From Rotaria macrura (lineage: Eukaryota; Rotifera; Eurotatoria; Philodinida; Philodinidae): a stretch of 64,000 nucleotides of DNA. Location of the stretch: assembly GCA_900239685.1 (NCBI GenBank), contig OENT01000047.1, forward strand, positions 186,001 to 250,000, given 5' to 3'. How positions within the stretch are numbered: position 1 is the first letter of the stretch; each line of letters starts with the position of its first letter. The notes beneath the pieces were generated by a model, which worked only from the letters and a program-made list of their open reading frames with translations, made no database searches and was not told the origin of the DNA. This document shows positions 39,701 to 53,508 of the stretch, one piece after another. A program made the position numbers and the translations under genes.

Positions 39701-42700
39701 AGGATGATGAACAAAAATAAGGAGATTTTCAGATAGCCTTCAAATCAATTCATTTATTATTCTCCGTCCCTTATAGTGTACGAATGTATTATAATGACAA
39801 GAGTAAAGGAAAAGAAGCGAAAGAAAGAACTCAATCACTAGAATGACGAGCAAGATGTAAGAATGAAGTCATCCTATTATTATTCAAAACTCGAACGATG
39901 ATAGTATGCCGGCTGCTCCTTCTTCATCATCTTATTCCTTATTCTTCATGTTCTTCATTTTCTCATGAATACCCAACATATCCTTGAAAATTACGCACAC
40001 ACACAGCCGTTCACCATTTGTTATGAAATATATACATAACGTTAAATGAATGAAAGAATGATCGATGTGCAAATTTATTTCGTATCTATTCAGATATATA
40101 ATCAGAATATGAAACCAACATCGAAACAATGGATCAATTGAAGGCTGTAACAATTTGAGAGAAAGAAAAAGGAAAAATTCTCTCATGGGAAATAATCAAA
40201 GCATTCAAGATTTTCGACTTTGATCACTGGTCTGAATACTAAAATATCAATAACGTATATTTTAATTTCCGAAGAAATTTATTCGACGTAAGAATACAAA
40301 CAAAAGAAACAACATAATGGGATCTATTGCGTCACGCATATAACTAAGATTTATAATTGATTTTTTTTAAATATCAGTATTTTCGATCTATTCATGATTA
40401 TATTTGATTATTAAAACATAAGTAGTAGTATATTTCATAGAGTTCAGTTACATTATCAATCAATATTTTTACATGTGTGTAAATGTACAGATGCAACATG
40501 TCGCGTAATATGAGCGTGACTAACATTCATTATTTTGTCTTGAATCGAGTATTTTTGCTTCAAGTCAATTTCAAACCATTGATACTTCTTTCGTATCAAC
40601 TAATCGAGTAGTTGTATAGAGAGAAAAAAATGGCCTCTCACGTTCTTTGCAAGTGCTTTCTAATTCGATTTAAAAAAGAAATGAAAAGTTTCGAAAGATC
40701 TATCAGTTTAAATAACAGCATCGTTGATAACATAAATCAGAGATGGCAACAAAATAAATATAATCGTGAGATATTGATCGTAAATATTAACAACAATTTA
40801 TTGACTATTATAATTCATCGATCTAAAGAAGAAACAGCTAATGTATTTATAATAATTCTTGTCAAATGATTCATGATCACTTAATTGAGAGTAAGACAAT
40901 ATATGCATATACATATGTATTGATCGTTAAACATATTGCAACGATCACATGAAGGATACATTTAAATCAAAGCATATGTAGTTGTTGGATTGATGAGAGT
41001 GAACTCCTGTTTTATTTCAGGTTAGTTGTATTAGTAGTAGTCACGGAACAAATGATCTTGTTGACGTTGTCTTTATTGATTTGAATTTCAAATAGATACA
41101 CTATTTGAAAATATGAATTTGGTTCACATGTATTTATATATATATACATGACGATTCATACGATCGATTGTTTGTCAATTTACTATTGGTGTAACATAAT
41201 CAATGTAAATAACGAAGTGATAATGAATCTATCGATGATATTCATAACCAACATGCTTTATACTATTAATTTCTTTTCGTCCAAAGAGTCTACTGAAAAA
41301 ATATTTTGAATCTAGAAATGGTTTCATCGACATGTGAACACATTTATTTTTTGTTTCATATAATCAATTGACACTAAAATTGTATACTTGAATAGAGAGT
41401 ACTTAAAGTAAACTTGTTTATCAATCTTTTGATGTCCATTTATTAAAGTGACCAATGAAATTATGGCATTCAATATGATTTCAATGATCGTTAATAATGA
41501 AATTATTTATATTACGTCATGTACTCAATTAAAAGAAAATCAATAGTAAAAACGATGAGAATCATTCGACGAAAAAGATTACAGATTCGACATGTAATCA
41601 AACGAAACTGAATGTATAAGAAATAGAATAAAAATATGAACTAATTTAGATCGTCAATTGAAATGCTTCGTTTCGTATAGTTTATCTTATTTACTTTTTT
41701 CTTTTCTAATTATTCTATTCAACAGAAATAAAATCGATAAGATCAAGAATAAAAACGACTTTCATAAACTAGTTTCTCATTATGCTTGTAATAATCGTAA
41801 TCGATAGCCTATTTCGTAAAAAACAAAAAGCAAATATTAGTATTGATCGGATCTTTCAAAATCTATAACAATCAATAGTGATTAATAAAAATATTTGACT
41901 TCGACTAAAACCCAATGGAATTCATTCGGTTGTTTTCATATGAAAAACAAAATTTGATCGCTTTATGACATTTTAGATAAATATGTGAAGAATTCTATCG
42001 ACTTGATGCAGTTAGTATACGATATAGAAAAAGTATTTAAATAAATCATCGATATCCTTGATCAGCATCATCAACAACAGTAACAGAAAACAAAAATAAG
42101 TTGAAAAACAATCCATGAATGCATTGACATGCCTTGTTGTTGACATAGGAAAACTTATTTTCGAACGAATTTTCATCTGATTGTTAAATACAGATATTAT
42201 GATTCATAGGTCTTATGCAAACTTTATGTAATGTATCACGTGGCAATCATACGATGATCACGAATATGCGAATGCGTACATTTTCATATCGATTTATCCA
42301 TCTTTATCTTTGTGATGAATAAAAAAACAAAATTTTATTTGTTGAAAACGGCGAACGAAAAAGGGAAATTTTCCATGAAATGACAATAGAAATTTTGTAT
42401 TTGCTTGTTTTTTTTGTTTTATAGTAGCTGAGTGATACATTTTTAGTTTTACACTCAAACATCTATATCTTTTCTTATACTCAACATTTTTCACGTGAAA
42501 TCGCAGTAAAATTTCATGAATTTGATTCGATATCTCTAATTAGTCATCTACGATTTCTTGTTAATGACATTCTCTCTGCTAACATACTGATATTATCTTT
42601 AAGACAACGTGAGATAGATAGTTTTGATAATTGAGGGCAAAATGTCACATTGAAAATTATAGATCTAGCTTGAAGGTCATTGAGCATCCTTGAATCCTTT

Positions 42701-45036
42701 TTTTTTCAAAAACATGAATCAATGCTTACGATGAATAATTGAATAGCTTCTTAATTCGTTTCTTGAATCTGCTCGTCATAGTCAATTTCGTCAGTTTATT
42801 TTCTCTTAAATATATTTCATAGAGATGATTTCTTTCGTATAAATTTTTCTTTTCTAGTTCTTATAATCAAATAATAAAAAGAAAAATGTCAATGTTCGGT
42901 TGAACGATTTACTTTGCGAACGCTAATCGAATCGTTGAAGTCAACAAGAACTAGAAGAACATTTTATAATCAATATCAGACAACAAAAGACGACAAGAGT
43001 CATTTTATTCATTCATTCGTATTCATAGATATATATCTTATTCTGAGAAAATAATTATCAAGGTAATAGCAGACAATCAGTCGTATTCAATTATTGTTAC
43101 CAAGGATTTTGACTAGATAGACTTTTATGATACCTTTATCATCAATCCTTCTCATACAAGATATTAAATATAGTATCACAACTACTGAACATTGATAGGC
43201 TAATCATCTATCCTTCAGTCATTGAAATACAATTAATGAAAATCATCGATAAATACAAACACATTGTCAAGGAAGGTCAAATATTGATTTTGATACTGTT
43301 CGAGAATCGATTTATGATCTTATCCGTACACAATACATGTATTTTCAATGGTAATTCAGATTTTGTATGATAAAATCTTTTGTTAACAAAGGTGTGCTTT
43401 GGTTTTTACCTTGAGACGAAAATTTCATTTGAAATATGAACGGATTTCATGAATACTGTATACTTGAACAGCCCGTCGTTCCACAAATAAACATCAATAA
43501 GTATTCTGTACTGTTAAAATTCACTATTGAAGTCATTTGTTAGAAATTTCAACACTGCTATTGTGTATTCTTGTGTGTCAAAGATATTTTCTCAATGGTT
43601 CTTTTTATTACGTTCTTCCATCGATTGAATGTTGACTAATTGTCTACTTTATCAATATCTTGATATCTGAATTATTTTTAAGTAAAGATCACTTTTTATA
43701 TGTCTATATTCCAAAAATATAATACACAAGTTATAGTCGAATTCGGATAGATTCTTCTCTACTGTATTGAACAAGACGTTAGTAAAGTAAAAAACGAAGG
43801 AAGATCTGTCACGCTCAAAATCGTGCATATTTTTATAACAGTGCTTCAATTCTCATCATATGAAAGAATTCTACAAATGTAATGAACCTGTATTGAGGTT
43901 AATACTGTTGCTCCGGAAATTCATATTGTTTAGAATCTGAAAGAATTCACGTTGTTGTTCATTTAATATCATACTACAGCCGTGAATCTACTCTTGAATA
44001 GTGCTACTGTTATTTAAAGTTCATCAAAGAAGAAACGACAATAGTTCTAATTATGCAAACCTCGATGATCTGCAACGATGCATTCGTATGCATGAATGTC
44101 AAACTAAAATCAGCGTAAATTTTCCGAGAAGTATTCGAAGAGAAAAAGTGCCTTCCAACATGACTGATTCGTAAATGGCATAGGTGTGTTTTTTATTACC
44201 GTAGAAAAAAAAGGACCAATATAAAATGGTTTCACACTTTTATGAAAGGTTATTAAATATATTTTCAAAAGAATTTATTCATGAACGATTTCGGTTTATC
44301 CACACTTCACACTACGTAATACTGGCTATGTTTGTTCTCATCAAAGTAAGATCTATTACACGAGATGACAGACGATCGAAAAGATGTATGAAAAAAATTT
44401 ATCAAAGTGCAATCGTAATCAACCGTTTGGTCATTCAGATGATTTAAATTGAAACCCGATGTTGTATTTTTACTATCAAAATTGAAGTAGGTGCACGAGT
44501 TTCTCTGCCTCATTTCAATAAAAAGAAGTTTGTCTAATGTAAACATGTGCCGTCTCTCTTTATGTCAGCTGTATTTTTTTCATGACACATTAACAAATAT
44601 CTCATCAAACATGTGAAGATTTTGCATCATTCAATGCATCACACGTTTCTTTGACATATTTCATCAATGTTACCGAGTAGAGTTCATTGAATGTATACAA
44701 AATTCGAACCGATCATACATATCAGATGTGACAAGCATTACTGTTGATAGAATAAGATTTCTCTTATATAAAAGAATACTCCAGATTATGTTGCAAAAAT
44801 CTTAAATTCCTAACGTGCACATGAAAGGAATGTTACTATTGTATCTCTGTGTAGTAATAAAATAAGATTTTCAAATTTCATAGAAAAATTATAAATCGAT
44901 CAATCAGTATCAATGTTTTTGTTTTATTTTCTCAAAAATAAATAGCCATATTGACTTTTTATTGAATATTTTCACACTTAAACTCTTAAAAACTAATTAA
45001 AAATCGTTGGCTTATTAGTGGTCTAAAATATTCTAG
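36783..45036. other. 8.2-kb gene-free 5' flank of neurexin-like gene
   Basis: No protein gene seen. ORFs such as 37046-37324, 39310-39502 and 40612-40869 are low complexity or have unremarkable composition and no splice context. The nearer half has long pyrimidine or purine tracts, a TA/TACGTA-rich patch at 37600-37655, and a visibly GC- and CpG-richer island at about 38078-38236. A C run lies at 39370-39378. This may hold promoters, enhancers or non-coding 5' exons of the neurexin-like gene. The far end is the 3' flank of the FMO gene, with a reverse-strand AATAAA at 44958-44963. Confidence 0.55.
38078..38236. promoter_or_regulatory. Local GC/CpG-rich island
   Basis: This stretch contains many CpG steps (CCTGCGGGGC, GACGCGTGTGGCGGCC, CAATTCGCGCTC), in sharp contrast to the AT-rich surroundings. 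It lies about 1.3-1.5 kb upstream of the neurexin-like start codon. No ORF or domain explains it; the overlapping minus-strand ORF (37930-38193) has no motif. A promoter or enhancer is the simplest guess. A fragment of a foreign or mobile sequence is the alternative. Confidence 0.3.
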
Positions 45037-47033
45037 TTAGTAATTAATTATATCAAATATATAAAACAAAATGAAGAAAATTATTATAAAAACTACAATC
45101 AAAATCATAGGTGTCCATTGGAATGTGCGTTTCTTTTCCTTTATGTTTCCTTGTTCACGATTAACATGTAATGGATATTCAATTCTACGATTTAAAATAT
45201 ACACGAATAATTTCTCAAATCAATTCATATGTTTACCTTTCATACTGTGACAAAATCGCTTGTCGTGCACCTTCCCATTGATTTGAACCTGTTAAACGAT
45301 ATCGGTACGGTGTACATGGTCCAACTAATAAAAACCAACCAAGTTTGAAATCATCGATTAAATATTTCACTAGAAATGATAGTATTTTAATATGAAATTC
45401 ATTAGATTAGTGTGATTGATTGATCTCACATATATTCGGTCGGCAACCGACTTGATCGGCTATTTCATTGCAAAAGTTTAAATGATCAACTTCTACAGTA
45501 TGTCGAGGTGATGCAACATATCGTTTGGACATTTGATGAATTTTCTCGTCAATATCTTCATCCATTTTTAAACGTGATGGTAACGTCAATTCACCGTTGA
45601 ATACTCGAACAACCCAGCGTGCTTGTAGTTCTGTTATCGGATTGATAGCACCCAACGGTTGAATGAGACCCAGAACAGCAAATGTTGAGTGTTTTAAATG
45701 TGCTGGCCATACATATTTATAAAGTCGAACCTTTGAAAATACAAATCACATTAATTATTATTTTCTAATAGTTAAGTTTCGTTCATGTTTTCACTTGATT
45801 GTCATTGATATTTAAAATTTTTTCATCTAAGTATGGAAATGAAATATTAAAACCAGTCGCCATAAGAACACAATCAATATGATCAACTGTCGAACCATCA
45901 TCAAATAGAACTGAATGACCATTGGCTTGGAATTCTTTCACATTCGGTTTGATTATTACAGTACCACATATGATTCTATTAACTAAGTCATCATTCACAA
46001 ATGGATGCTGTTCTACATAGTAAAAAGTTTATAATACATCTTTATTCAACAAATCTTAAGTTGTAACCTAATGGACGATGATTCGGTTTCAGACCATACA
46101 ATTCATGATCAAACTTTTTATTCATATCCTTTTCCAAGAGCCAATTAGTTAGTGAAGGAAAATATTGTTGAAAAGTACTATAGATTTCATTTGATGATAC
46201 CATATCGATAGGCCATCCATTTGGTCCAACACGATTGATCACCCATGTACCACGACGAGTACTCAAGTAGACCTTTGGGTTTAATTTTCATTAGTTATAA
46301 TTAAAATTGAACAAGATGACAAAAAAAAAGAAGTTTATCAAATTATGTCTACCTGTTTAGCAGCACGACTCAATTCTACAGCTAGATCTCCTCCTGAATT
46401 ACCAATACCAATAATAAGTACATTTTTATCTTCAAAACCATGTGAAGTTTTATATTGCCAACTATGAGTTTTTTGACCTGAATGTTTAATTGATAAGAAT
46501 ACAAAAAATTCTAATTATCATAATATTATACCTTTAAAATTTTCGAATCCACGAAAATTTGCCCATCTCGGATGAGCATGATGACCAGTTGCTAACATAA
46601 CAGCATCATATTTTTCACATGTTTCATTATCGCTATTCTGTGCATCAGTACTGTATATCATCCAACAACCTGTGCGTTCGTAATCATCAGCAGGTTGAAT
46701 ACGAGTGACACGTCGTTGAAATCGAATATATTTTATTAAATTAAACTTTGTTGCATACATACGAAAGTATGCTAGTAATTTCGTATTATGCATATAATTC
46801 GGAAAGTCTTGTGGTGGAGGAAAATCACTAAATGCCATAAATTCTTTCGATGTATTAATTACAGTTGATTTCATGACACTTGCTTTACCATCTATTGCAT
46901 TTGCATCATAATTCCAAAGACCGCCAATATCATTCGTCATCTCATAACAGATTGGTGATAGGCCACCATCTAGACAACATTTTATTGATATTAGACCACT
47001 TACTCCACCACCAATAACAGCTACTCTTCGCAT
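45037..47033 (-). CDS. Flavin-containing monooxygenase
   Basis: Seven exons, 47033-46532, 46477-46353, 46272-46068, 46012-45795, 45730-45430, 45369-45237 and 45184-45037, total 1632 nt and 543 residues, the usual length for animal FMOs. The enzyme uses FAD, NADPH and O2 to oxygenate nucleophilic N and S atoms. Visible motifs: FAD-binding GGGVSG at residues 8-13; [10 protein letters not shown]; the FMO signature [11 protein letters not shown] completed across the first splice; NADPH-binding GIGNSGGD at about 190-197; the [12 protein letters not shown] motif; and FGPCTPY-like [12 protein letters not shown]. The last exon ends in a basic stretch and a hydrophobic C-terminal anchor (MILIVVIIIFF), so it should sit in the ER membrane facing the cytosol. 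All key motifs are intact. Assignment to a particular vertebrate FMO number is not possible by eye. Confidence 0.93.
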
Positions 47034-47470
47034 ACTAAAAGAAGTTTAAGTTATCATGTTGATCTTATAGATTTGTTGTAACGAAACTTTGCTAGATTCA
47101 ACAAAATAACTTATAATAGAGGGAATGATATCTTAAGATCTATTTAGAATTTATTGTCCTAGATAGAAACGAGATGTTTTGTTTTTGCAAGAAAACATCA
47201 TTTTGATGCGTGATATGCCATTTAAATTACCTTTGTTTTGATTTGATATTTTAGAAAATAAAGTCTAAACTTGCTTTTATTTTATCCGCAATCGCTAGTC
47301 TCTAGAATATAACTATCAAAAGTTTATAAGTAGTACATTGGATGCTTTAGTTTTTTGCGCTTTCTTATCAAGTCACGTGTTGACTGTTAACTTTCAATAG
47401 TGTGTAATAAAACAATAACAAAACATAATTTTATTCCTGGTTATTTTCTCTTTTAGTAATGACAATTATA
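47034..47470. other. Short intergenic spacer
   Basis: This lies between the FMO start and the stop of the next minus-strand gene. It presumably holds the FMO promoter and the upstream gene's 3' UTR. No ORF or repeat seen. Confidence 0.6.
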
Positions 47471-47904
47471 TTATGAATTTTTATTATCAGATAAAACATT
47501 TTTTTTATTTGTAAAAGAATTAGTTTGTAATTTATTGAGACACATTTGAAGTTGTTCTATAATGTCTTTGAGTTTTTTTTCTAGTTGATCATTTGCCGTA
47601 TCATTCTGTGTCGCCAGACTCGAATCCAGGCATCGTAATTTTTCTAATCTTGCAAGAAATTCATTGATAAGTAGATAAGTCTGTTCTGTTGTGTTAGCAT
47701 TCGTTGTTTCTAAATAATAGAAAATAAAAATAAACTATCGTTTGTGCTAAAAAAATCTTTTTCTACGACGTTATAAAGGTGATGCCATTCGTTATACTCA
47801 TGACCATAATACTTTTCTCTAACTTGAGATGTTTTGATAGGACTATTCTTTCGAGTATCTAGGTCTTGATTTATTATTTTAAAATAAACATTTAATTCAT
47901 CCAT
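47471..47904 (-). CDS. Small coiled-coil protein, unknown
   Basis: Exon 1 starts at 47904 (MDELNVYFKIINQDLD) and a second exon, 47709-47471, reads 79 codons to a TAA. The second exon is strongly helical and heptad-like (LLINEFLARLEKLRC, then LEKKLKDIIEQLQMCLNKLQ), as expected for a coiled coil. The splice is unclear. Phase demands a donor after GAT A at 47736, which leaves an intron of only 26 nt, or a poor GTCATG donor after 47805, which leaves 95 nt. With the first choice the protein is 135 residues. The total size and the single helical hairpin would suit a small subunit of a larger complex, but I recognise no family. It lies between FMO and NAT10 on the same strand. Confidence 0.5.
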
Positions 47905-48557
47905 GTACTAGATGTAAATCAGAGAAAAAGAATGAAATCTATCCTCTCCCTCTCTCTAGTAGACTATATTCAATAATAAAAACGAAAGCTAACATAGGGT
48001 AAGCGATACAAAACATATATTTTCTAATTACTGAAATAGTACGAGTTTACTAATGAAATTATGTCTCAGTAGGAGAAAATTTGGACACAAGTTTCTCTTC
48101 ATACGAATGAAAATCATCATTATTTTCTTCATTTTTGTTAAACATTTATAACAATTACAGAAAATTCCTATGAATCTAGTCAAGACTCGACACAAAGTTG
48201 CATTAGAACAAGAAAAGACCTATGAAAATTCATTGCCGTTCTTTACCGTCTTGTTTAGTTTGCTCTGTCGATTGGTCAAATCGAAATAAGTTGAAAATCT
48301 TCTCATCTGATGACATGGTATCCAGATCTTCCATCATTTGTGAAAAAGTAGGTGGACATGGTATTTCAAGTTTGTCTTTCGTAGCCATGAGAAAGCAACT
48401 AAATCTATGGATTAAAACAAAGGATCAATAGTTAATAACAATATCTTGTTGTTTTATTTTCTTTCGAAATCACTTTTTTAACAATTTTATTTTTCTTCGT
48501 ACAGAAAAAAAAACGAAAACATACACATAAACGTATGTTTTTCTAAGCAGTTAAAAT
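47905..48557. other. Intergenic between coiled-coil gene and NAT10
   Basis: No gene is supported here. A plus-strand ORF at 48222-48431 has no motif. A reverse-strand AATAAA at 48453-48458, about 100 nt past the NAT10 stop, is a likely polyadenylation signal for NAT10. Confidence 0.55.
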
Positions 48558-51500
48558 TTATTTATTTTTATTTTTATGCTTTTTCTTATTCGATTTCTTT
48601 TGCGGTAAATCAAAATGACTTTCAATTTCGACATCTTTTCGTTTGTTTAACGTTCTGAAACGAAGATAGAAACAAAAAAATAGAAATAAAATATTCATCG
48701 TTCTTGTACTAACCGTGGTATTGAAATGACACCTGGATCAGATATATTCTTCAATTCGTCTTTCCATACTTCTTCATTACCATTAACAGCATATTTTGAT
48801 AATTGATGATCATGCATTAATCGATCTAATTCTTCGGATTGACGATTACGAATCGAAGCAGCAACTTCATTCTACATGGATGAATACAAAAAACCTCTAT
48901 GGATATTTCAACACTTGAGAAATGTAATGCAAAAGCAATTGATCGAAAAACAAACATCAACTGTAATCTGAACTTCTTCGGTAGGTGTAGAAACTTTTCA
49001 TTCAATTTTCGACCATTATCATAGAATCTATCAAAAGCTTAATGAACATTCTTACGTACGCAGAGATCGGCTAGTCATGAAACTTTTCGTATTTATTTAC
49101 AATATTACAATAAGGATATTTGTTCCTTGTCTCTTAAAAAGTTGATATTATACTCGATCAACTCTGATGCCATCGTGGGCAACACACATGCCTTCTAATA
49201 ATCTAATTCTGGAATAATCCTTCGTTTTCTTTTGAATTCCCCTAAGATTGTCTCATCTTATCTATATGAGAGTTCATTTACTTCGCTGAGATCATCATCA
49301 CGTCTTCTCATTAATTAACTATAGCTACTAGGATTTTTAGAAATATGATTCGAAAATTATAGACAAATACTGAACGAACCAATTCTTGTCGAAGTGATTT
49401 ATCTAATGGTTGCATATTGACTGTATCTAATGAATTGACAAACGTTTTTCCTATTTCATTTTCTTGTACTGAATTGATTAACTAGAATAAAAAAAAGGAA
49501 GAAATATATCAAATCGAATGCATACATCATGAAAATAGCAAACAAGAAAAACTTACATCAATAACTTTTTTAATAAGTTTATTGAATAAAGCTAACAGTT
49601 GTGATTGTGGTAAATTAAGTTCACTGTCAAGTTGCTCAATCGTTTTGTATTGAAGACCAATACCAGATAGTAGGGCCATTTGAATGACAGTCAATTGCAT
49701 TGGTAGACGATTTAAGTAAAATAATTTTGCAAGTGTTGGTACGAGATCAAGAATTAAATGATAGTCAACTAAATTTCTTGTATATGATTCTAAACGTCGA
49801 AGATCATAATCGGTAAAATTTTGTTCAATCAATGTCGCCGTAAAATCTGAAAAATAAATATAGTAAAAAGAATGTTCGATTCATTGTGATATGCTTTTCA
49901 TATATACCCTCTTTTGTTTCTGAATATACGGCTTGTTGAATTAAATTAAGTACCATGCCTGGTGTAAATGTACGAAATTGAAAACCAAGTAATGATATTA
50001 GTCGTCGACGAAAATCTTGATAATAAGAAAATAACCATGGTGCTTGATCAGATGTTTGAGTTGCTTTTAGCATGATACAGGAATATTCACCTGTAAGATC
50101 CGATGCTGTTTGACGAAGATATATAGGTAAAAATTGATTTTTTTTCCAGAATTTTAATAAATCAGCTGAAAGACCATAGGATACACCGAGATAATCAATT
50201 GAATGTTTTAAACGACGTTCAGCAAGTTTTTCTAATAACGGTGGAAGACCTCGTCGAGGATGAAGTTTTTCATTTAATAATGGTAAATCATCATCATCGA
50301 TAATTTCAACTTGATCAGCTCCTGGTGACGATGATGACTAGAACGAAAAAATTGAAATCGTGTTAAATGTGTTGAAAATCGGTACAAAAGAAACTATTGA
50401 TATGAATAACTCTAGGATATAAATACGACACATGGCGCTATTGCCGATAGTACATCGTTTGTTGTATTCCGTAATGTGACGAAATAGTTATTTTCATAAT
50501 ACTTGTTCTTTCAGTTTAACCAACTTTTTAATAATCAGTCAAAATTATTGCGACAATGATTTTTTATTTGACGATTAATTCGCGGTTCACATCAAAAATA
50601 TTCCATAGTTAGCAACTTTCTTTTCGTGTTATTATGTAAGCACTGCCCAATCTAATGGTAGCTCTCTAGAGAAAAAATACTATCCGAGCTAAACTGTACA
50701 CAATCAACTATTTCGATATGCGCATTAGATATTCGCGCTACTAACAATTCGAAAACAATTTCATTTTTTAAATTCTACCTGTCGATCATTAAATTCATCA
50801 ATATTGACAATATGTCCTTGAAAGTATTTTTCTAATAATTGTATAGCTTTTGTTCCATAGCCCATTCGTTGATAATCAGGATGCGTTGCTAAACGAACAA
50901 TACGAACACCGGACATTTTTCCAAATGTATAATCTTGATAAGTTTGTGCTATCGTCCATGGTATAAGATCGCCTGAACCTCTTTGTCCATGTGTTAATTG
51001 TCGTGCAACAACATCTTTGGATAATTCACCTTCATAGCAAACTTGTATAGCACATAATATATCTGGTAATTGATTCGAATCAACAATGGGTCCAAGTAAA
51101 CAATAAATATCATGACCGGGCGCATCCGACAACATTTGAAGATCATTTGGTGAATTTTTATAATGTGATGAAACAAATAAGTACATTAAACGACGTAGAA
51201 ATTTCTCAGATGATTCGTTGTATGAAAATAATGTATCACGTGATATACAATAAAGTGAACATGATTCAAGTGATGGACATCCCATACTTGTTGACTTACT
51301 AAAAACGAAGCAGATCAAAATCGATGTACTTCTCAACAGAAACTATGCTACTCGATATTACTTGAATTTTGATGGATCTTGACAACAATCAAGACATAGC
51401 AGATTGTTAAGCCATGCTTCGACAGGATCGTCAATACCATATCGAATCGGCTCATTTAGATCTAATTCACTTAATGTACGATTATTAGTTATTGTCTTTG

Positions 51501-53508
51501 TTGCCGTGGTTAGCACAGCACTTTGTTTTCGTAATTGTTCAAGAAGTTTTAATGACAATGATCGTCCAGTACCTTCGTAACCATTGATTGTCGATGATAA
51601 GAAAACTAAATAATTTGCACCAGTCAAGAGTTGTTTTACAAGTGGTAACGGTATGGCTGCAGCTTCATCAATAATCAATAATTCACATTGACTGAGACGT
51701 GATGATTCATGTGGTTGAATGTACTATAGAATGAAAGAAAGAATCATTTAAAGTTATAGAAGTGTTTAACAATGTTTATGGTTCCATAAAAGAAACCCTG
51801 TGACAATTATCTCTTGTGTTTAAGGCTAGAAAATTTTAATACGATTCTATGCATCACTGACGAAACTAATATAAAATTAGAGCTAGAAAAAAATCAAGAA
51901 TATTCTTGCTATTGAGTGTGTATGTTATCGTACTTTGCAACAACTTCTCTATGACTTCTAATAGTAGTTGTGACCCTGAGGAAAATCATAGCTTGATCCA
52001 AAGTTCTTGAACTCTTGATACATATCAACTAATCTCATAGAATCGACGAAATACATGAAATTCTTTGGAATATATTTTTACGGCTAATTTATATTGAAAT
52101 ATTAGATTACAGCACAATAAAATGCTCATACGTTGCAAGTCTCCAAGTACTGAATTTTATTTTCATTCTATTGTCATCAGAACAATTTCTATCGATCACA
52201 TACTTGAATAACTTGTCGATGTTGTTTAGGTCGATGAATTGTCAATTGCACAATATTTTTTTCTTTATGATCATTCGATGAATATTGAATATCATAGTCA
52301 ATATGATCTTGATATTCAAGTGTATTAAAACCTTTTAAAATAAATTCGAATAGAATTTTTAAATTTTCGGCTGCTGGTGAAGTAACATAAATATTCGAAT
52401 ATCTAAAACAAAGATAAATGAAAGAAAATAACAAACTCGATACATATTCATTTGAACGAGATCTTTTCATACCCAAATGCAATTGCACCGGCAACAGCTA
52501 ATCCAAGTGCAGCTGATTTTCCACGGCCACGTGATGCAGTTATAGAACATGTATGTCGAAATGCTTTGTCCGTTATTGAATCAAGTAATTTGAGTAAAAC
52601 TTTCGCTTGATCTAATGTTTTACAACATTCAATTAAATTACCTATAGGTTGTGTTTCTTTTAATGAAAAGCATAATTTTTTTAATTCAACTTGTTCAGGT
52701 GTTAAACTATTTTCTTCGGTTTTCGATACTAATGCTTGAATATTTAAACTTGCATCTGATGAACATGGTAATACGTTAAGTTGATCATCAACAATTAAAC
52801 ATTGTTTACATGACGATAAACTTAATATAAAACGTTCATTGAAACGAGGTTCTGTATTTCGAAGTGTTTCCGTACGATACCGCGCATGAACATCCATAGT
52901 TAATGTATATAATTGTTTAAGTGAACGCACAGTTTGAAGAAGCAAAACAACTAGACCACCACCTTCAACTGTTTCAATAGTTCTTGCTAATAGATTTGGT
53001 GTTAAAGCTTCAAAATCTTGTAAAACACACATGCCGAATGTACGACCGAGAATTTTCGGTGTCTCAGAATAGAATGTATAATGAATTTGTGTTGAAGAAA
53101 GAAATACTTCGAATGGATTGTCATCATCACCATTAAAACCGGTTGAACCCGTAGCTGCTTGACGTTTACGCATTTGTTTCATGCGTTTTTTACGATGACT
53201 AAAACATAGAGAAGAAAATTTTCATGTAAAGAAAAACATAATTAATCACATACGTTGAAAAATCAAGTTCTTTCTTATAACACCATAATACAGTCGGACG
53301 CGCTTTAATTTGAGCTTTTGAAAGCATATGATGAAGAATAACAACCTAAAGAATATCGAATAGATTCTAAGAGAAAATAAATTTTATCATTGAATATTAC
53401 TTGATCACGACCTTTATCGCCAACAACGACGATTAATGAGCGATGAAACGATTTCAAGCCATTTTCAATTAATACACGTATGCGATTATCAATTTTCTTT
53501 TTCACCAT
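48558..53508 (-). CDS. NAT10: RNA cytidine acetyltransferase NAT10/Kre33
   Basis: Eleven exons: 53508-53401, 53345-53254, 53198-52473, 52402-52204, 51723-51362, 51298-50779, 50337-49908, 49846-49557, 49481-49380, 48871-48714, 48654-48558. They sum to 3084 nt, 1027 residues, matching human NAT10 closely along its length. The enzyme makes N4-acetylcytidine in 18S rRNA and tRNA in the nucleolus, using ATP and acetyl-CoA. Landmarks: MVKKKIDNRIRVLIENG at the N-terminus; FGMCVLQDFEALTPNLLA; Walker A SRGRGKSAALG at about 289-299; Walker B IDEAAAIPLP; STINGYEGTGRSLSLKL; the GNAT acetyl-CoA loop HPDYQRMGYGTKA near 640; tRNA-binding part DYDLRRLESYTRNLVDYH; and a lysine-rich tail (KKSNKKKHKNKNK) for nucleolar targeting. 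The start codon directly follows TTTCAG, so a non-coding first exon may lie upstream. No key residue is missing. Confidence 0.96.
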
